Origin: Corynebacterium sp. HMSC036D02
Lineage (GTDB): Bacteria > Actinomycetota > Actinomycetes > Mycobacteriales > Mycobacteriaceae
Reading direction: 5' to 3'
DNA: 35,453 nt
NCBI RefSeq assembly: GCF_001836165.1
Contig: NZ_KV827691.1
Coordinates: 114,141-149,593, forward strand
A program made the translations under genes and the position numbers. Below the pieces are notes generated by a model, which worked only from the letters and a program-made list of their open reading frames with translations, ran no database searches and was not told the DNA's origin. Positions 24,297 through 35,241 of this stretch are shown here, piece by piece. How positions within the stretch are numbered: position 1 is the stretch's first letter; the number at the start of each line of letters is the position of its first letter.

Positions 24297-25473
24297 TGGC
24301 AACTTCCTCCATTGGGATACCCAGGATCTGCAGGATTTCATCCATGTACGGGTGATTGACGGAGGTATCCGCGACCTCACGCAGAGCAGGCTTGGCGTTG
24401 AAGGCGATGCCCAAGCCGGCGGCGGAAATCATGTCGATATCGTTGGCACCGTCACCGACCGCAACGGTCTGCAGCATGCTCAGACCCGAATCCGCGGCGA
24501 ACTCGCGCAAGAACATTTCCTTGGCCTTGCGGTCCACCACGTCCCCAATGACTCGGCCGGTGAGCTTACCGTCCTCAATTTCGAGGGTGTTGGCGCGCAC
24601 ATAGTCGAGGTCGAGCTCCTGAGCTAGGTCTTCGAGTACCTGGATGAAGCCGCCCGAGACCACTGCCACGCGGTAGCCCATGCGCTTGAGCGTGCGGATG
24701 GTGGTGCGCACGCCTGGGGTCAGCTGAATATCGTTGGCAGTTTCCTTGATGACTGACTCCGGCAATCCTGTCAAAGTGGCCACGCGCTCGCGAAGAGACT
24801 CCTCGAAATCCAGCTCGCCGCGCATCGCGCGCTCCGTCACCGCGGCAACCTCCGCTTCCTTTCCGGCGTGGGCGGCCAACATCTCGATGACCTCGCCGGT
24901 GATGAGGGTGGAGTCGCAGTCAAAGCAAATGAGGCGCTTTGAGCGGCGTTGCAGGCCGGAGCGCTCGATGGCGATGTCCACGCCTTGCTCCGTGGCGAGA
25001 CGCGCCAACATGGCGCGGACAGGGTCGGAGGCTCCCTCAATCGTGATGTAAAGCTCGAGACCGTTGAGCGGGTACGTAGAAAGCCCGCGGATGCGGTCGA
25101 TGTTGACGTTGAGATTGGCCAATTCTTTGGCAATCGCCGACATATGGCTGGCGTTGAGCTGGCGCCCTAGCACCACGACGACGTGCGTAGAGCGCGGCCG
25201 TGAGGTCGCCTCTTCTTCCCGAAGGTCCACGTTGATGGATTGCGCATAGATGCTCAACGTGTTGCGCAGGCCCTGCTCAAGTGCTTTGAGGCGGGAACCC
25301 TGCACTCGGATATACGCGGAAAGGGAGATGCGGCCGGAAAAGATAGCCTGTTCGGCGTCGACGAGCTCGACGTTGTGGGAGCTCAGGACTCGGAAGAAGG
25401 CGGCCGATACGCCTGGCTTGTCAGGGCCAGAGGCGGTGACAACGGCAAAGACTTGTTCACTGTGATTATCCAC
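24289..25473 (-). CDS. serB: Phosphoserine phosphatase with two N-terminal ACT domains
   Basis: HAD-family enzyme performing the last step of serine synthesis, phosphoserine to serine. The 394-residue protein has two ACT-like regulatory domains (about 5-85 and 95-170) that may sense serine, then the phosphatase: catalytic Asp185 and Asp187 in CFDCDSTLITGEV, SGGFIQVLEDLAQ, and VGDGANDIDMISAAGLGIAF. The frame opens at 25512, but a good -10 element (GATAAT at 25481-25486) would overlap the next ATG (25482) and lies 7 nt before GTG 25473, so a leaderless GTG start is preferred. The pth2 gene follows with an 8-nt overlap. Confidence 0.94.
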   Translation of the reverse strand: MDNHSEQVFAVVTASGPDKPGVSAAFFRVLSSHNVELVDAEQAIFSGRISLSAYIRVQGSRLKALEQGLRNTLSIYAQSINVDLREEEATSRPRSTHVVVVLGRQLNASHMSAIAKELANLNVNIDRIRGLSTYPLNGLELYITIEGASDPVRAMLARLATEQGVDIAIERSGLQRRSKRLICFDCDSTLITGEVIEMLAAHAGKEAEVAAVTERAMRGELDFEESLRERVATLTGLPESVIKETANDIQLTPGVRTTIRTLKRMGYRVAVVSGGFIQVLEDLAQELDLDYVRANTLEIEDGKLTGRVIGDVVDRKAKEMFLREFAADSGLSMLQTVAVGDGANDIDMISAAGLGIAFNAKPALREVADTSVNHPYMDEILQILGIPMEEVASE

Positions 25474-25480
25474 GGGCCTC

Positions 25481-25486
25481 ATTATC
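25481..25486 (-). promoter_or_regulatory. Extended -10 element of a probable leaderless transcript (serB)
   Basis: TGCGATAAT on the minus strand: GATAAT with the upstream TG of an extended -10, ending 7 nt before the GTG at 25473. Confidence 0.55.
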
Positions 25487-25520
25487 GCACACCGCGATCC
25501 CGGAATCTCCACCTACGGCA

Positions 25521-25559
25521 AACGCCGCCTCCCCATCGCTGTGATGGGGAGGCGGCGTT
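25521..25559. terminator. Strong terminator hairpin after ctaD
   Basis: Perfect 17-bp inverted repeat (25521-25537 and 25543-25559) with a 5-nt loop, between the end of ctaD and the serB promoter. On the minus strand the stem is followed by only a short T-run. Confidence 0.85.
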
Positions 25560-25585
25560 ATCAGGAGTACTCAGCTAGTGAGTGC

Positions 25586-27277
25586 TTAGTGGCCGGAGTG
25601 TGCTTCCTCGCGCATGCGCTTAACCATGTGCGGGTAGTGCAGCTCGAAGGCCGGACGCTCGGAGCGGATGCGCGGCAGGGATACGAAGTTGTGGCGCGGC
25701 GGCGGGCAGGAGGTGGCCCACTCGAGGGAGTTGCCGTAGCCCCACGGATCGTCCACGGTGACGATCTCGCCGTAGCGCCAAGACTTGAAGACGTTCCAGA
25801 CCAGCGGGATAACCGAGGCACCCAGGACGAAGGAGAAGATGGTGGAAATCTGGTTGAAGACCGTGAAGCCATCGGACTCCAGGTAATCGGCGTAACGACG
25901 CGGCATACCCATGTTGCCCACCCAGTGCTGAACCAGGAAGGTGCCGTGGAAGCCAATGAAGGTCAGCCAGAAGTGAATCTTACCCAGGCGCTCATCAAGC
26001 ATGCGTCCGGTCATCTTCGGGAACCAGAAGTACAGGCCAGCGAAAGCGGAGAACACCACGGTACCGAACAGGGTGTAGTGGAAGTGAGCAATCAAGAAGT
26101 AGGACTCAGCAAGGTGGAAGTCCAGCGCCGGGGAGGCCAGCATAATGCCGGTCATACCGCCGAAGAGGAAGGTAGCCAGGAAGCCCATGGCGAAGATCAT
26201 CGGGGTATCCCAGGTGATGTGGCCCTTCCACATGGTGCCAACCCAGTTGAAGAACTTCACGCCGGTCGGAACCGCAATGAGGAAGGTCATGAAGGAGAAG
26301 AACGGCAACAGGACAGCACCGGTGACGAACATGTGGTGGGCCCACACGGCCATGGACAGCGCGCCGATGGCCAGCAGGGCGAAGACCAGGCCGATGTAAC
26401 CGAAGACCGGCTTGCGGGCGAAGACCGGCACAACCTCAGAAATGATGCCGAAGAACGGCAGTGCCAAGACGTAGACCTCCGGGTGGCCGAAGAACCAGAA
26501 GAGGTGCTGCCACAGGATGGCACCGCCGTTGGCAGAGTCATAGATGTGGCCGCCCAGCTTGCGGTCATAAAGAACGCCCAGCGCTGCGGCGGTCAGCAGC
26601 GGGAAGATCATCAGCACGATGATGGAAGCGGTAAACACAGCCCAGGTGAAGACCGGTAGACGGAACATGGTCATGCCCGGCGCACGCAGGGTGAGGACCG
26701 TGGTGATCATGTTGATGGCGGAAGCGATGGTACCGACACCGGTAGCACCCACACCGACAATCCACATGTCCGCGCCGATGCCCGGGGTGTGAACCGAGTC
26801 AGCCAGTGGCATGTACATGGTCCAGCCGAAGTCAGCAGCACCGCCCGGAGTCAAGAAGCCCGCGAGCATCACGATGCCGCCGGTCAGGGTAATCCAGAAA
26901 CCGAAAGCATTCAGACGCGGGAAGGCCACATCCGGTGCACCAATCTGCAGGGGCAGAACGTAGTTACCGAATGCCCACACCACTGGTGTTGCAAACAGCA
27001 GCAGCATTACGGTGCCGTGCATGGTGAACAGCTGGTTGAACTGCTCATTGGACAGGAACTGCAGTCCCGGGGTGAAAAGCTCAGCACGAAGAAGCAGAGC
27101 CATAAAGCCACCGAGGAAGAAGAAGCTGAAGGACATGATCATGTACATGATGCCCAGCTGCTTGTGGTCGGTGGTGGTTAGCAACGTCCACGCCTTGGAA
27201 CCGGTCTTTGCATTACCAGTCGGCTCCGGACGTGTAGGCGCGACATAATCGTCGAGCCGTGGCGCCACAGCGGTCAT
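25586..27277 (-). CDS. ctaD: Cytochrome c oxidase (aa3) subunit I
   Basis: Catalytic subunit of the terminal oxidase in the aerobic respiratory chain, carrying heme a, heme a3 and CuB in the cytoplasmic membrane. The 563 residues form about twelve membrane helices. Ligands are in the expected motifs: His87 in FTMHGTVML (heme a), His265 and Tyr269 in [12 protein letters not shown] (CuB and the cross-linked Tyr), His314-His315 in VWAHHMF (CuB), and His398 and His400 in AHFHYTLFG (heme a3, heme a). AGGAGG 5 nt before the ATG gives strong translation. It is monocistronic here, with its own promoter and terminator. Confidence 0.98.
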   Translation of the reverse strand: MTAVAPRLDDYVAPTRPEPTGNAKTGSKAWTLLTTTDHKQLGIMYMIMSFSFFFLGGFMALLLRAELFTPGLQFLSNEQFNQLFTMHGTVMLLLFATPVVWAFGNYVLPLQIGAPDVAFPRLNAFGFWITLTGGIVMLAGFLTPGGAADFGWTMYMPLADSVHTPGIGADMWIVGVGATGVGTIASAINMITTVLTLRAPGMTMFRLPVFTWAVFTASIIVLMIFPLLTAAALGVLYDRKLGGHIYDSANGGAILWQHLFWFFGHPEVYVLALPFFGIISEVVPVFARKPVFGYIGLVFALLAIGALSMAVWAHHMFVTGAVLLPFFSFMTFLIAVPTGVKFFNWVGTMWKGHITWDTPMIFAMGFLATFLFGGMTGIMLASPALDFHLAESYFLIAHFHYTLFGTVVFSAFAGLYFWFPKMTGRMLDERLGKIHFWLTFIGFHGTFLVQHWVGNMGMPRRYADYLESDGFTVFNQISTIFSFVLGASVIPLVWNVFKSWRYGEIVTVDDPWGYGNSLEWATSCPPPRHNFVSLPRIRSERPAFELHYPHMVKRMREEAHSGH

Positions 27278-27319
27278 AAAATCCTCCTGAAGAACAAGCG
27301 TTTAACCACATCGGTATCA

Positions 27320-27333
27320 CGCGTTTTCACGCG
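27320..27333 (-). promoter_or_regulatory. Small hairpin in the ctaD 5' leader
   Basis: CGCGT-GAAA-ACGCG on the minus strand: a 5-bp stem closed by a GNRA-type tetraloop, about 40 nt before the ctaD start. It could stabilise the leader; no further function is evident. Confidence 0.35.
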
Positions 27334-27370
27334 CCACACGCTCAGCGATCAAACACCTAGGTTTACTCGC

Positions 27371-27376
27371 ATTATA
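27371..27376 (-). promoter_or_regulatory. -10 element of the ctaD promoter
   Basis: Consensus TATAAT on the minus strand, giving a leader of about 85 nt. The -35 region is poor. The remaining space up to the nrdF terminator (27377-27547) shows no gene; it has one small palindrome, CAGAA-N6-TTCTG at 27511-27526. Confidence 0.6.
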
Positions 27377-27547
27377 TTAGGCCACCTCAGGGCCAAATTT
27401 CCAGCGCTCTGTTATTTTCCGCTACCCTTGCTAGCCCCGTTTGGAGCAGATAACCCCTTGTACGCGGCCGACCCGCCGCGGCACGCCTTAGCGCTCGGTG
27501 ATCTAGAACACAGAAGGCGCGTTCTGTAGGCCCCCAAAAGCCGAAAA

Positions 27548-27597
27548 CGCACCCCCTGAAAGAATCAACCTTTCGGTTGATCCTCTCGGGAGGTGCG
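27548..27597 (-). terminator. nrdF terminator
   Basis: Two-part hairpin: outer stem 27548-27557 with 27588-27597 (one mismatch and one G-U) and inner stem AATCAACC/GGTTGATT-like at 27564-27570 and 27575-27581 around TTTC. On the minus strand it is followed by TTTTCGGCTTTT. Lies 20 bp after the nrdF stop. Confidence 0.8.
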
Positions 27598-27616
27598 CGG
27601 CACCGACGGGGAGGGT

Positions 27617-28624
<1,008 letters not shown>

Positions 28625-28711
28625 CTAGTATTTTTGGGGGTTCGGTGCCATCGTACCCTCTAAAACTAGGGGCCAAAATTCCAGCGTGTTTTATACTTAA
28701 GCCCTGTTCTC

Positions 28712-29422
28712 ATGACCCCGAGTTTCGATGGAATGACTGACTCCTCCGCCCCCCTCCTCAGCACCGTGCTCGACGCTTTGGGCACGGGCATCGTCAGCGG
28801 CACGCTGGCAGCCGGTGATCGATTTACACTCACTGATCTCTGCGCGCGCTTCGGTATTTCCCGAACCGTAGCCCGCGAAGCCATGCGCGCGCTCGAGCAC
28901 CTAGGGATGGTCTCCTCGTCGCGCCGAGTAGGTATTACAGTGCTCCCCATCAGTGAATGGGCGGTCTACGATCCCGCAATCATTTCTTGGCGTTTAGGTT
29001 CCGAGAAATCGCGCGATAGTCAGCGCACCTCTCTTAATGATCTACGCCTCGCCATCGAGCCTGTCGCCGCGGGCTTAGCCGCGCAGCACGCTTCCCCAGA
29101 AGATAAGGAAGAGATTCTGGAGCTGGCCCACCGCCTCCAAGTCACGCCCACGCGGCGCGTCGGCGAGCACCTCGCCACAGATCTACGCTTTCACGCCATG
29201 GTCCTCCACGCCTCGGGCAATGAGATGTTCTCGGCACTGAGCCCCTATCTGCTCTCCATGGTGCGCGGGCGCTCCCTCTATGGTTCCCGCAAACGCAACC
29301 CGACGGCCGGCACCGCCCAGCTTCACCTCGATCTAGCGGAGGCAATCCACCGCGGTGACTCCCCCGAGGCAGAAAAAATCGCACGCGCCATTCTCATTGA
29401 GGCGCGTGCGAATAAAGACTAG
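28712..29422 (+). CDS. gntR1: GntR-family (FadR subgroup) regulator, probable gluconate-responsive GntR1
   Basis: DNA-binding regulator with an N-terminal winged helix (about 15-80; [20 protein letters not shown], then [18 protein letters not shown]) and a C-terminal FCD ligand domain (about 100-225; [40 protein letters not shown]). From memory, C. glutamicum gntR1 sits in the same place between nrdF and nrdE and controls gluconate use and sugar uptake; the symbol rests on that synteny and similarity. In C. glutamicum a ferritin gene lies beside it, which is absent here. A -10 element TATACT (28692-28697) lies 14 nt before the ATG; an in-frame ATG at 28733 is an alternative. The stop shares CTAG with nrdE. 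Confidence 0.85.
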   Translation: MTPSFDGMTDSSAPLLSTVLDALGTGIVSGTLAAGDRFTLTDLCARFGISRTVAREAMRALEHLGMVSSSRRVGITVLPISEWAVYDPAIISWRLGSEKSRDSQRTSLNDLRLAIEPVAAGLAAQHASPEDKEEILELAHRLQVTPTRRVGEHLATDLRFHAMVLHASGNEMFSALSPYLLSMVRGRSLYGSRKRNPTAGTAQLHLDLAEAIHRGDSPEAEKIARAILIEARANKD

Positions 29423-31590
29423 AGCATGCAGGAAACGCAGCCCTCAATCTCAGTTCCCTCCAGAGCCATCTGGCGCAGGCGGATGTAGTAGAGGGTCTTA
29501 ATGCCCTTGCGCCAAGCGTAAATCTGGGCGCGGTTGATATCGCGGGTAGTGGCGGTGTCCTTGAAGAACAGCGTCAACGACAGACCTTGGTCAACGTACT
29601 TCGTGGCTTCGGCGTAGGTATCGATGATCTTCTCGTAGCCGATCTCGTAGGAGTCCTTGAAGTACTCCAGGTTGTCGTTGTCCATGTGCGGCGCCGGGTA
29701 GTAGACGCGGCCGATCTTGCCTTCCTTACGAATCTCGATCTTGGAGGCAATCGGGTGGATCGAAGAGGTCGAGTTATTGATGTAGGAAATCGATCCGGTC
29801 GGAGGCACCGCCTGCAGGTTGCGGTTGTAAATGCCGTGCTTGGCGACGTCCGCCTTCAGCTGCGCCCACTCCTCTGCCGACGGGGTGTGGATCGAGGACT
29901 TGGCGAAGAGCTCCTTAACTTTCTCCGTACGGGGAGCAAAATCAGCCGGATCATAGCGGTCGAAGAACTCGCCACTAGCGTAGTCAGACTCGGGAAACTC
30001 GCTGAAGTACTCGCCGCGTTCGCGGGCCAGCTTGTTGGATGCGCGCAGCGCAGCGTACATGATGGCGGCGAAGTAGGCGTTGGTGAAGTCCAAGCCTTCC
30101 TCGGAGCCATATTCAATGTGCTCGCGGCCGAGGTAGCCGTGCAGGTTCATCTGGCCCAGACCGATGGCATGGGAATCATCGTTGCCCTTGCGCACGGAAG
30201 GAACAGAGTTGATGGCGGTCTTATCCGACACCGCGGTCAAACCACGGATAGCAGTCTCCACCGTCAGCGCGAAGTCCGGGGAATCCATGGTGGCGGCGAT
30301 GTTCAAGGAACCAAGGTTGCAAGAAATATCGCTGCCCAAGGTCTTGTAGGTGAGGTCCTCGTTGAGCTCCGACGGGGAGTTGACTTGCAGAATCTCCGAG
30401 CAGAGGTTCGACATGTTGATGCGCCCAGTCTTGACTGGGTTGGCGCGGTTCACGGTGTCCTCGAACATGATGTAGGGGTAACCGGATTCGAACTGCAGCT
30501 CCGCGACGGTCTGGAAGAAGTGGCGAGCGTTGATCTTCTTCTTGCGGATACGCGGATCCTCAACCATCTCTTCGTAGTGCTCAGTAACGGAGATATCACC
30601 GAAAGCCTTGCCGTAGACGCGCTCGACGTCGTACGGGCTGAACAGGTACATGTCATCGTTCCGCTTCGCCAGCTCGAAGGTGATATCTGGGATCACGATG
30701 CCAAGCGAAAGAGTCTTAATGCGGATCTTCTCATCCGCATTTTCGCGCTTGGTGTCGAGGAAGTTCATGATGTCCGGGTGGTGCGCGTTGAGGTAAACCG
30801 CACCAGCACCCTGACGGGCACCCAGCTGGTTCGCGTAGGAGAAGGAATCCTCCAACAGCTTCATCACGGGGATGACGCCGGAAGACTGGTTCTCAATGTG
30901 CTTGATGGGCGCGCCAGATTCACGAATGTTGGACAGCAACAGCGCCACGCCGCCGCCGCGCTTGGACAGCTGCAGAGCGGAGTTAATGGAGCGACCAATC
31001 GACTCCATGTTGTCCTCAATACGCAGCAGGAAGCAGGACACCAGCTCGCCACGCTGAGCCTTGCCGGCGTTGAGGAAGGTCGGGGTAGCCGGCTGGAAGC
31101 GGCCGGTCATGATTTCATCCACGAGGTGCTCAGCCACCTTAGTGTCACCATCGGCCAAGAAGAGTGCGGTCATGGACACGCGGTCTTCGAAGCGCTCGAG
31201 GTAGCGGCGGCCGTCGAAAGTCTTCAGCGTGTACGAGGTGTAGTACTTGTAAGCACCCAGGAAGGTCTTAAAACGAAACTTGAAGGCGTAGGCGCGCTTG
31301 AACAGGGACTTGATGAAATCAAAGTCGTACTGCTCGAGCAGTTCCGGCTCGTAGTATTTGTTGTCCACCAGGTAGCGCATCTTTTCTTCCAGATCATGGA
31401 AGTAGACGGTGTTCTGGTTGACGTGCTGGAGGAAGAATTGGTTCGCGGCCTCGCGGTCCTTGTCGAACTGAATCTTGCCGTTCTCGTCATACAGGTTCAG
31501 GAGTGCGTTGAGCGCATGGTAATCCAGCTGCTCCTCTGGCTTCACAGGTTCAGCGACGGTCTTACCCAATTGCGTGGTCACGACGTTCAC
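29419..31590 (-). CDS. nrdE: Class Ib ribonucleotide reductase alpha subunit
   Basis: Catalytic subunit reducing ribonucleoside diphosphates to deoxyribonucleotides. The 723 residues lack an N-terminal ATP-cone, as class Ib does. The active-site cysteines are Cys186 (VSCFLL) and Cys424 (DISCNLGS), which form the redox pair, and Cys397 (NLCSEI), the thiyl radical site; the tail ends in GCVSCML, the shuttle pair re-reduced by NrdH. Start GTG at 31590 lies 3 nt after GAAAGG; GTG at 31581 is the alternative. Third gene of nrdH-nrdI-nrdE. The long open frame on the opposite strand is a shadow. Confidence 0.98.
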   Translation of the reverse strand: MNVVTTQLGKTVAEPVKPEEQLDYHALNALLNLYDENGKIQFDKDREAANQFFLQHVNQNTVYFHDLEEKMRYLVDNKYYEPELLEQYDFDFIKSLFKRAYAFKFRFKTFLGAYKYYTSYTLKTFDGRRYLERFEDRVSMTALFLADGDTKVAEHLVDEIMTGRFQPATPTFLNAGKAQRGELVSCFLLRIEDNMESIGRSINSALQLSKRGGGVALLLSNIRESGAPIKHIENQSSGVIPVMKLLEDSFSYANQLGARQGAGAVYLNAHHPDIMNFLDTKRENADEKIRIKTLSLGIVIPDITFELAKRNDDMYLFSPYDVERVYGKAFGDISVTEHYEEMVEDPRIRKKKINARHFFQTVAELQFESGYPYIMFEDTVNRANPVKTGRINMSNLCSEILQVNSPSELNEDLTYKTLGSDISCNLGSLNIAATMDSPDFALTVETAIRGLTAVSDKTAINSVPSVRKGNDDSHAIGLGQMNLHGYLGREHIEYGSEEGLDFTNAYFAAIMYAALRASNKLARERGEYFSEFPESDYASGEFFDRYDPADFAPRTEKVKELFAKSSIHTPSAEEWAQLKADVAKHGIYNRNLQAVPPTGSISYINNSTSSIHPIASKIEIRKEGKIGRVYYPAPHMDNDNLEYFKDSYEIGYEKIIDTYAEATKYVDQGLSLTLFFKDTATTRDINRAQIYAWRKGIKTLYYIRLRQMALEGTEIEGCVSCML

Positions 31591-31643
31591 GGGCCTTTCT
31601 TTGCTATGGCGAAATGGAGAGACAAAATAATAGAAATGAGGCT

Positions 31644-32069
31644 TTAGGCGGCTAAACCTAAAGCGGCCGCGTTGGCCAAGAGGCCTTCACGGCAAATTGT
31701 GACATCTTCCTCGGTTCCGAGAAGCTCGAAGCGGTACACATAAGGAACCTTACACTTGGCGGCGATAACGTCGCCCGCCTTACCAAAGTCACTGCCGAAG
31801 TTACTATTACCTCCGGCTACGACAGCACGAATAAAGCTGCGGTTGTGCTCGTCATTGAGGAAACGAATGACCTGCTTGGGGACAGGCCGGGTGTTCCGCC
31901 CGCTCATCGACGCCCCTCCCCCGTACGTCGGACAAATCAAGACGTAGGGTTCGTTCACGGTGAGGGGCTCGTCATTAAGACGCAACGGGATGCGGGCGCT
32001 GGGAAGGCCGAGCTTCTCGACGAAGCGGTGGGTGTTTTCCGTAGCGGAAGAGAAATACACGACCAACAT
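31644..32069 (-). CDS. nrdI: NrdI flavodoxin-like protein
   Basis: Flavoprotein that supplies the oxidant needed to build the manganese tyrosyl radical cofactor of NrdF. The 141 residues begin [19 protein letters not shown], with the FMN phosphate loop SSATENT (residues 7-13), and hold CPTYGGG and [15 protein letters not shown] of the family. It follows nrdH by 9 nt and precedes nrdE by 53 nt, in the usual order. Confidence 0.96.
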   Translation of the reverse strand: MLVVYFSSATENTHRFVEKLGLPSARIPLRLNDEPLTVNEPYVLICPTYGGGASMSGRNTRPVPKQVIRFLNDEHNRSFIRAVVAGGNSNFGSDFGKAGDVIAAKCKVPYVYRFELLGTEEDVTICREGLLANAAALGLAA

Positions 32070-32078
32070 GGCTGCACC

Positions 32079-32318
32079 CTAGGCGCTCGCCGCCATGGCA
32101 GAGAGAGCCTTGATGCGGTCGGGACGGAAGCCAGACCAGTGCTCGCCGTGAGCTTCAACGACCGGCGCCTGGACGTAGCCCAGAGCCATGACGTAGTCGC
32201 GGGCATCATCATCCATCGAGATATCCACCGACTCGTATTCGAGACCAGCACGGTCGAGAGCCTTCTTGGTGGCGTTGCACTGGACGCAAGCGGGCTTGGT
32301 GTAGAGGGTGATGCTCAT
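32079..32318 (-). CDS. nrdH: NrdH glutaredoxin-like redoxin
   Basis: Small thiol carrier that reduces NrdE, itself reduced by thioredoxin reductase. The 79 residues show the active site CVQC at Cys11-Cys14 and the NrdH pattern APVVEAHGEHWSGFRPDRI near the end. AAAGGA lies 7 nt before the ATG. First gene of the nrdHIE operon, preceded by a leader of about 135 nt and two candidate NrdR boxes. Confidence 0.97.
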   Translation of the reverse strand: MSITLYTKPACVQCNATKKALDRAGLEYESVDISMDDDARDYVMALGYVQAPVVEAHGEHWSGFRPDRIKALSAMAASA

Positions 32319-32450
32319 GTGACGTTCCTTTGGCTTCCTTCGGCGCTACACGCGGAGTGACTGTTGAATTCGATACGAGCAGAGCATCGAGCAGCTCTGC
32401 TTTTAAGCTCTGAGCAGCGATATAGAACCGCCGCTCAAGCAACATCAACG

Positions 32451-32498
32451 ACACTATACTTTGTGCCAGAAACCCGCAACTAGCACCACATGTAGTAG
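32451..32498 (-). promoter_or_regulatory. nrdHIE promoter region with two candidate NrdR boxes
   Basis: ACACTATACTTTGTGC (32451-32466) matches the NrdR box consensus (ACACWATATATWGTGT) at about 13 of 16 positions; GCACCACATGTAGTAG (32483-32498) matches at about 10. Their start-to-start distance is 32 bp, about three helical turns. The first box contains TATAGT on the minus strand, a likely -10 element. The space 32319-32450 is untranslated leader; 32499-32722 shows no gene, only an inverted TCAC/GTGA pair near 32621-32634. Confidence 0.65.
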
Positions 32499-32722
32499 TT
32501 ACAAGGGTGGTATTCCCAGGATGTAACCCGACTCGACCCCACATGTTGACACCCCATCACTCCGCCCACTGCCACGGCGGTAACTACACGAGTGATATTC
32601 CCTGCGCGTTTACCAAAGATTCACTTAGTTTGTGACAAACACCACCCGGGGGCCTGGTTTCGCCTCTCGCACATCCACACGAAATGTCCCTTAAGCTCAC
32701 AGGACTTCGGAGAATAAAAGAA

Positions 32723-32767
32723 ACCGCCCCGCTCCAGCAGGCAAAAAGCGTGCTAAAGCGGGGCGGT
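32723..32767 (-). terminator. rpmJ terminator
   Basis: Perfect 11-bp outer stem (32723-32733 with 32757-32767) and an inner AGCA/TGCT stem, followed on the minus strand by TTCTTTTATT. Confidence 0.85.
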
Positions 32768-32784
32768 AATTAAGTCCGTGCGAC

Positions 32785-32907
32785 TTAGCCCTGGCGAGCC
32801 TTGAAGCGCGGATCCTTCTTATTGATCACGAAGACCTTACCGTGGCGGCGAATAACCTGGGCGCCCGGCTTCTTCTTCAGCGACCGAAGCGACTTGCGAA
32901 CCTTCAT
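32785..32907 (-). CDS. rpmJ: Ribosomal protein L36, cysteine-free (non-zinc) form
   Basis: A 40-residue protein, [18 protein letters not shown] continuing to [16 protein letters not shown], that is ribosomal protein L36 of the large subunit. It lacks the cysteines that bind zinc in the common form (the CxxC motif is replaced by lysines and glycine), so it is the C-minus paralogue. AAAGGAG lies 6 nt before the ATG. Such forms can replace the zinc-binding version when zinc is short, but no convincing Zur box was seen in the 123-bp upstream region. Monocistronic, with its own terminator. Confidence 0.93.
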   Translation of the reverse strand: MKVRKSLRSLKKKPGAQVIRRHGKVFVINKKDPRFKARQG

Positions 32908-33030
32908 CGGGCGCTCCTTTCGTTATGCGCAATCTAGATGCGATTGATTAGTTCAAAGCACAGCCGGGCAGACACCCAGCAATGACACGAGGAAAAATGT
33001 TACCCCACGCGCGCGTCATAACCAAAACAC

Positions 33031-34359
33031 TCAGCTTTCGGAGTAGCGGGAGCGAAGCTGTTCGGCAACATCCTCGAGGCTCTTCCCCGTCGTTTCCGGA
33101 ACGAGGGCGCGGGTATACCCCACCGCGACGAGGCCCAAGACCGCAAAGATTACGAAGGCCAGCGAGCCGCCGAGCCACTCGACCACCGGCAAGAAGAACT
33201 GCGCCACCGCCCAGTTACTCACCCACAGCGCCAGCCCGGCGATTCCCATGCCCAAGCCGCGAACTTCGGATGGCACGATTTCTGACATCAGCAGCCACGT
33301 GGCCGGGGAGACCGCCGCCTGCTGGAAGGCAATGAACGCCGCCATGCATGTTAGCGCCAGCATAGCCAGCGGCGTGGAATCATAAGCGAAGTGATAAGCC
33401 ACAGCTAGAACCACGAGCGAAACAACGTTGCCGCATAAGCCTGCTAGCAACAGCCGGCGGCGCCCCAGTCGGTCAATCACGCGCATGCCCACGAGGCACG
33501 CTACGACGGATACCGCACCGATCACCATCGACGTATACACCGAGTTGGTAGTGGAGATACCCACCTGGTTCATCATCGTGGGCGCGAAGTACACAATGGC
33601 GTTCACACCCGTAATCTGCTGAGTCACCCCCATGAGCATGGCAAGCGCAATGGCCGAGCGCATCCAGCGGTGGCGTCGCAAAGCTCGCCATTCACCCGTG
33701 CTCCGCCGCGCGCTATGCTCCAACTCCGCTCCCCGCGCGCCTACCCGAGCGCTGACTGCGGCAGCTTCGCTCGTTCGGCCTTGTGCCGCGAGCCACGCCG
33801 GGGTATCAGGGAGGAAGACCATGCCGAGCGCCAGCGCCGCGCCCGGGACCGCGGCCAGCCCGAGCATCCAATGCCAGCTGCCGCTTGCAGCCAGCAGCGA
33901 GTTCACCCCGTACGCGAGCAGCTGCCCGATGACGATCATGAGCGTGTTAAGGGAGACCATCCGGCCCCGCACAGCCGCCGGGGTGATCTCAGAGATGTAC
34001 ATCGGAGAGACGATGGACACCGCGCCCACCGCCACACCAAGGAATGTGCGGGCGGTAGCAAGGTCCGCGGCCGAGTTTGCGAGCGCACACCACACGGAAC
34101 CAGCCACGAAGATGAGTCCGCCGGCGATGAGGGTTCGGCGTCGCCCGATTACGCTCGCCACACGCCCAGCCGCCAGCGCACCGACTGCCGCGCCAACCAA
34201 CAGCATCGAGGTGACGAGCCCTTCCTCATGGGCAGACATACCGAATTCCGGCCCCACGAAGAGGAGGGCCCCAGACATCACTCCGGTGTCATATCCAAAG
34301 AGCAAGCCGCCCAGGGCGGCTATGCCTGCGACCATCATGACGTACGTATCTTTGTTCAC
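33031..34359 (-). CDS. MFS sugar porter (IolT-like)
   Basis: Proton-coupled sugar or polyol importer of the major facilitator superfamily, sugar porter family. The 442 residues form 12 membrane segments with the family marks: [16 protein letters not shown] in helix 1, [13 protein letters not shown] in loop 2-3, PDTPAWL after helix 6 (PESPRWL type), [17 protein letters not shown] in helix 7, [12 protein letters not shown] in loop 8-9, and [12 protein letters not shown] after helix 12. Similarity in outline to corynebacterial IolT suggests myo-inositol, glucose or related substrates. GTG start at 34359 with AGGAA 3 nt before it. Divergent from nadE across 36 bp. Confidence 0.92.
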   Translation of the reverse strand: MNKDTYVMMVAGIAALGGLLFGYDTGVMSGALLFVGPEFGMSAHEEGLVTSMLLVGAAVGALAAGRVASVIGRRRTLIAGGLIFVAGSVWCALANSAADLATARTFLGVAVGAVSIVSPMYISEITPAAVRGRMVSLNTLMIVIGQLLAYGVNSLLAASGSWHWMLGLAAVPGAALALGMVFLPDTPAWLAAQGRTSEAAAVSARVGARGAELEHSARRSTGEWRALRRHRWMRSAIALAMLMGVTQQITGVNAIVYFAPTMMNQVGISTTNSVYTSMVIGAVSVVACLVGMRVIDRLGRRRLLLAGLCGNVVSLVVLAVAYHFAYDSTPLAMLALTCMAAFIAFQQAAVSPATWLLMSEIVPSEVRGLGMGIAGLALWVSNWAVAQFFLPVVEWLGGSLAFVIFAVLGLVAVGYTRALVPETTGKSLEDVAEQLRSRYSES

Positions 34360-34382
34360 GGGTTCCTATTGTCGCAGGCGGC

Positions 34383-34388
34383 TACCAT
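34383..34388 (+). promoter_or_regulatory. -10 element of a probable leaderless transcript (nadE)
   Basis: TACCAT ends exactly 7 nt before the ATG at 34396 and overlaps the alternative ATG at 34387. There is no ribosome site upstream. Confidence 0.45.
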
Positions 34389-34395
34389 GGTCGTC

Positions 34396-35211
34396 ATGTC
34401 ACATGAATCCTCAGACCTCCAGCACGACATCATCAAGGCCCTTGGCGTAAAGCCCCGTATCGATCCAGCAGAAGAGGTTGAGCGCCGCGTCGCTTTTTTG
34501 GTGGACTACCTCCGCACCACCGGCGCGAAGGGCTTTGTCCTGGGCATCTCTGGTGGTCAGGACTCCACCCTGGCCGGACGCTTGGCGCAGCTGGCGGTGG
34601 CCCGCGTCGACGGGGCGCATTTCTGGGCCGTGCGCCTTCCCCACGGAGTGCAGGCCGACGAGGATGACGCACAGATCGCTCTCGACTTCATCGAGCCTGA
34701 CTACTCCCTCACCGTCAACATTGCCGAGGCCACCGCAGCTCTCGACGGCGTCGTTGCCAACGCCTTGCAACAGGACTCCCTGGGGGACTTCAATCGAGGC
34801 AACCTCAAGGCTCGCCTGCGCATGTCTGCGCAATACGCGCTGGCCGGCGAGGTCGGGGCCTTGGTCATCGGTACAGACCACGCCGCCGAAAACGTCACCG
34901 CCTTCTTTACCAAGTGGGGAGATGGTGCTGCCGACGTCTTGCCCCTCGCCGGGCTTAACAAGCGTCAAGGCGCTCAACTCCTCGAGTACCTCGGGGCTCC
35001 TGAATCCACGTGGAAGAAGGTCCCCACTGCCGACCTTGAGGATGACCGCCCCTTGCTTTCCGACGAAGAAGCGCTCGGCGTCACCTACGCCCACATCGAT
35101 GACTACCTCGAGGGCAAGGCAGTGCCTGACGACGCCCGCGAGCGCATCGAAACCCTCTGGCGTCGCGGCGCCCACAAGCGCACCATGCCGCTGGGCCCTA
35201 CCAGAGCCTAA
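34396..35211 (+). CDS. nadE: NH3-dependent NAD+ synthetase
   Basis: Last step of NAD synthesis: amidates nicotinate adenine dinucleotide with ammonia and ATP. The 271-residue protein has the pyrophosphate loop SGGQDS (52-57), [40 protein letters not shown] and [13 protein letters not shown], and lacks the N-terminal glutaminase domain, so it depends on free ammonia. The frame is open far upstream, but that part is antisense to the sugar porter gene; ATG 34396, 7 nt after a -10 element, is chosen over ATG 34387. Confidence 0.97.
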   Translation: MSHESSDLQHDIIKALGVKPRIDPAEEVERRVAFLVDYLRTTGAKGFVLGISGGQDSTLAGRLAQLAVARVDGAHFWAVRLPHGVQADEDDAQIALDFIEPDYSLTVNIAEATAALDGVVANALQQDSLGDFNRGNLKARLRMSAQYALAGEVGALVIGTDHAAENVTAFFTKWGDGAADVLPLAGLNKRQGAQLLEYLGAPESTWKKVPTADLEDDRPLLSDEEALGVTYAHIDDYLEGKAVPDDARERIETLWRRGAHKRTMPLGPTRA

Positions 35212-35217
35212 GGTTCC

Positions 35218-35241
35218 AAGCCCCTCCTCGTGGGGCTTTCC
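35218..35241 (+). terminator. nadE terminator
   Basis: AAGCCCC (35218-35224) and GGGGCTT (35232-35238) form a 7-bp stem with a 7-nt loop, followed by a short TTCC. It lies 7 bp after the nadE stop. Confidence 0.7.

Noticed and set aside
29587..31647. 686-codon open frame on the strand opposite nrdE
   Set aside because: It is the reverse of a highly conserved gene in GC-rich DNA; its translation is Val/Leu/Arg/Gly-rich without domain motifs. Similar shadows oppose pflB (6256-7299, 7354-8427), ctaD (25541-26659) and the peptide-binding gene (1015-2049).
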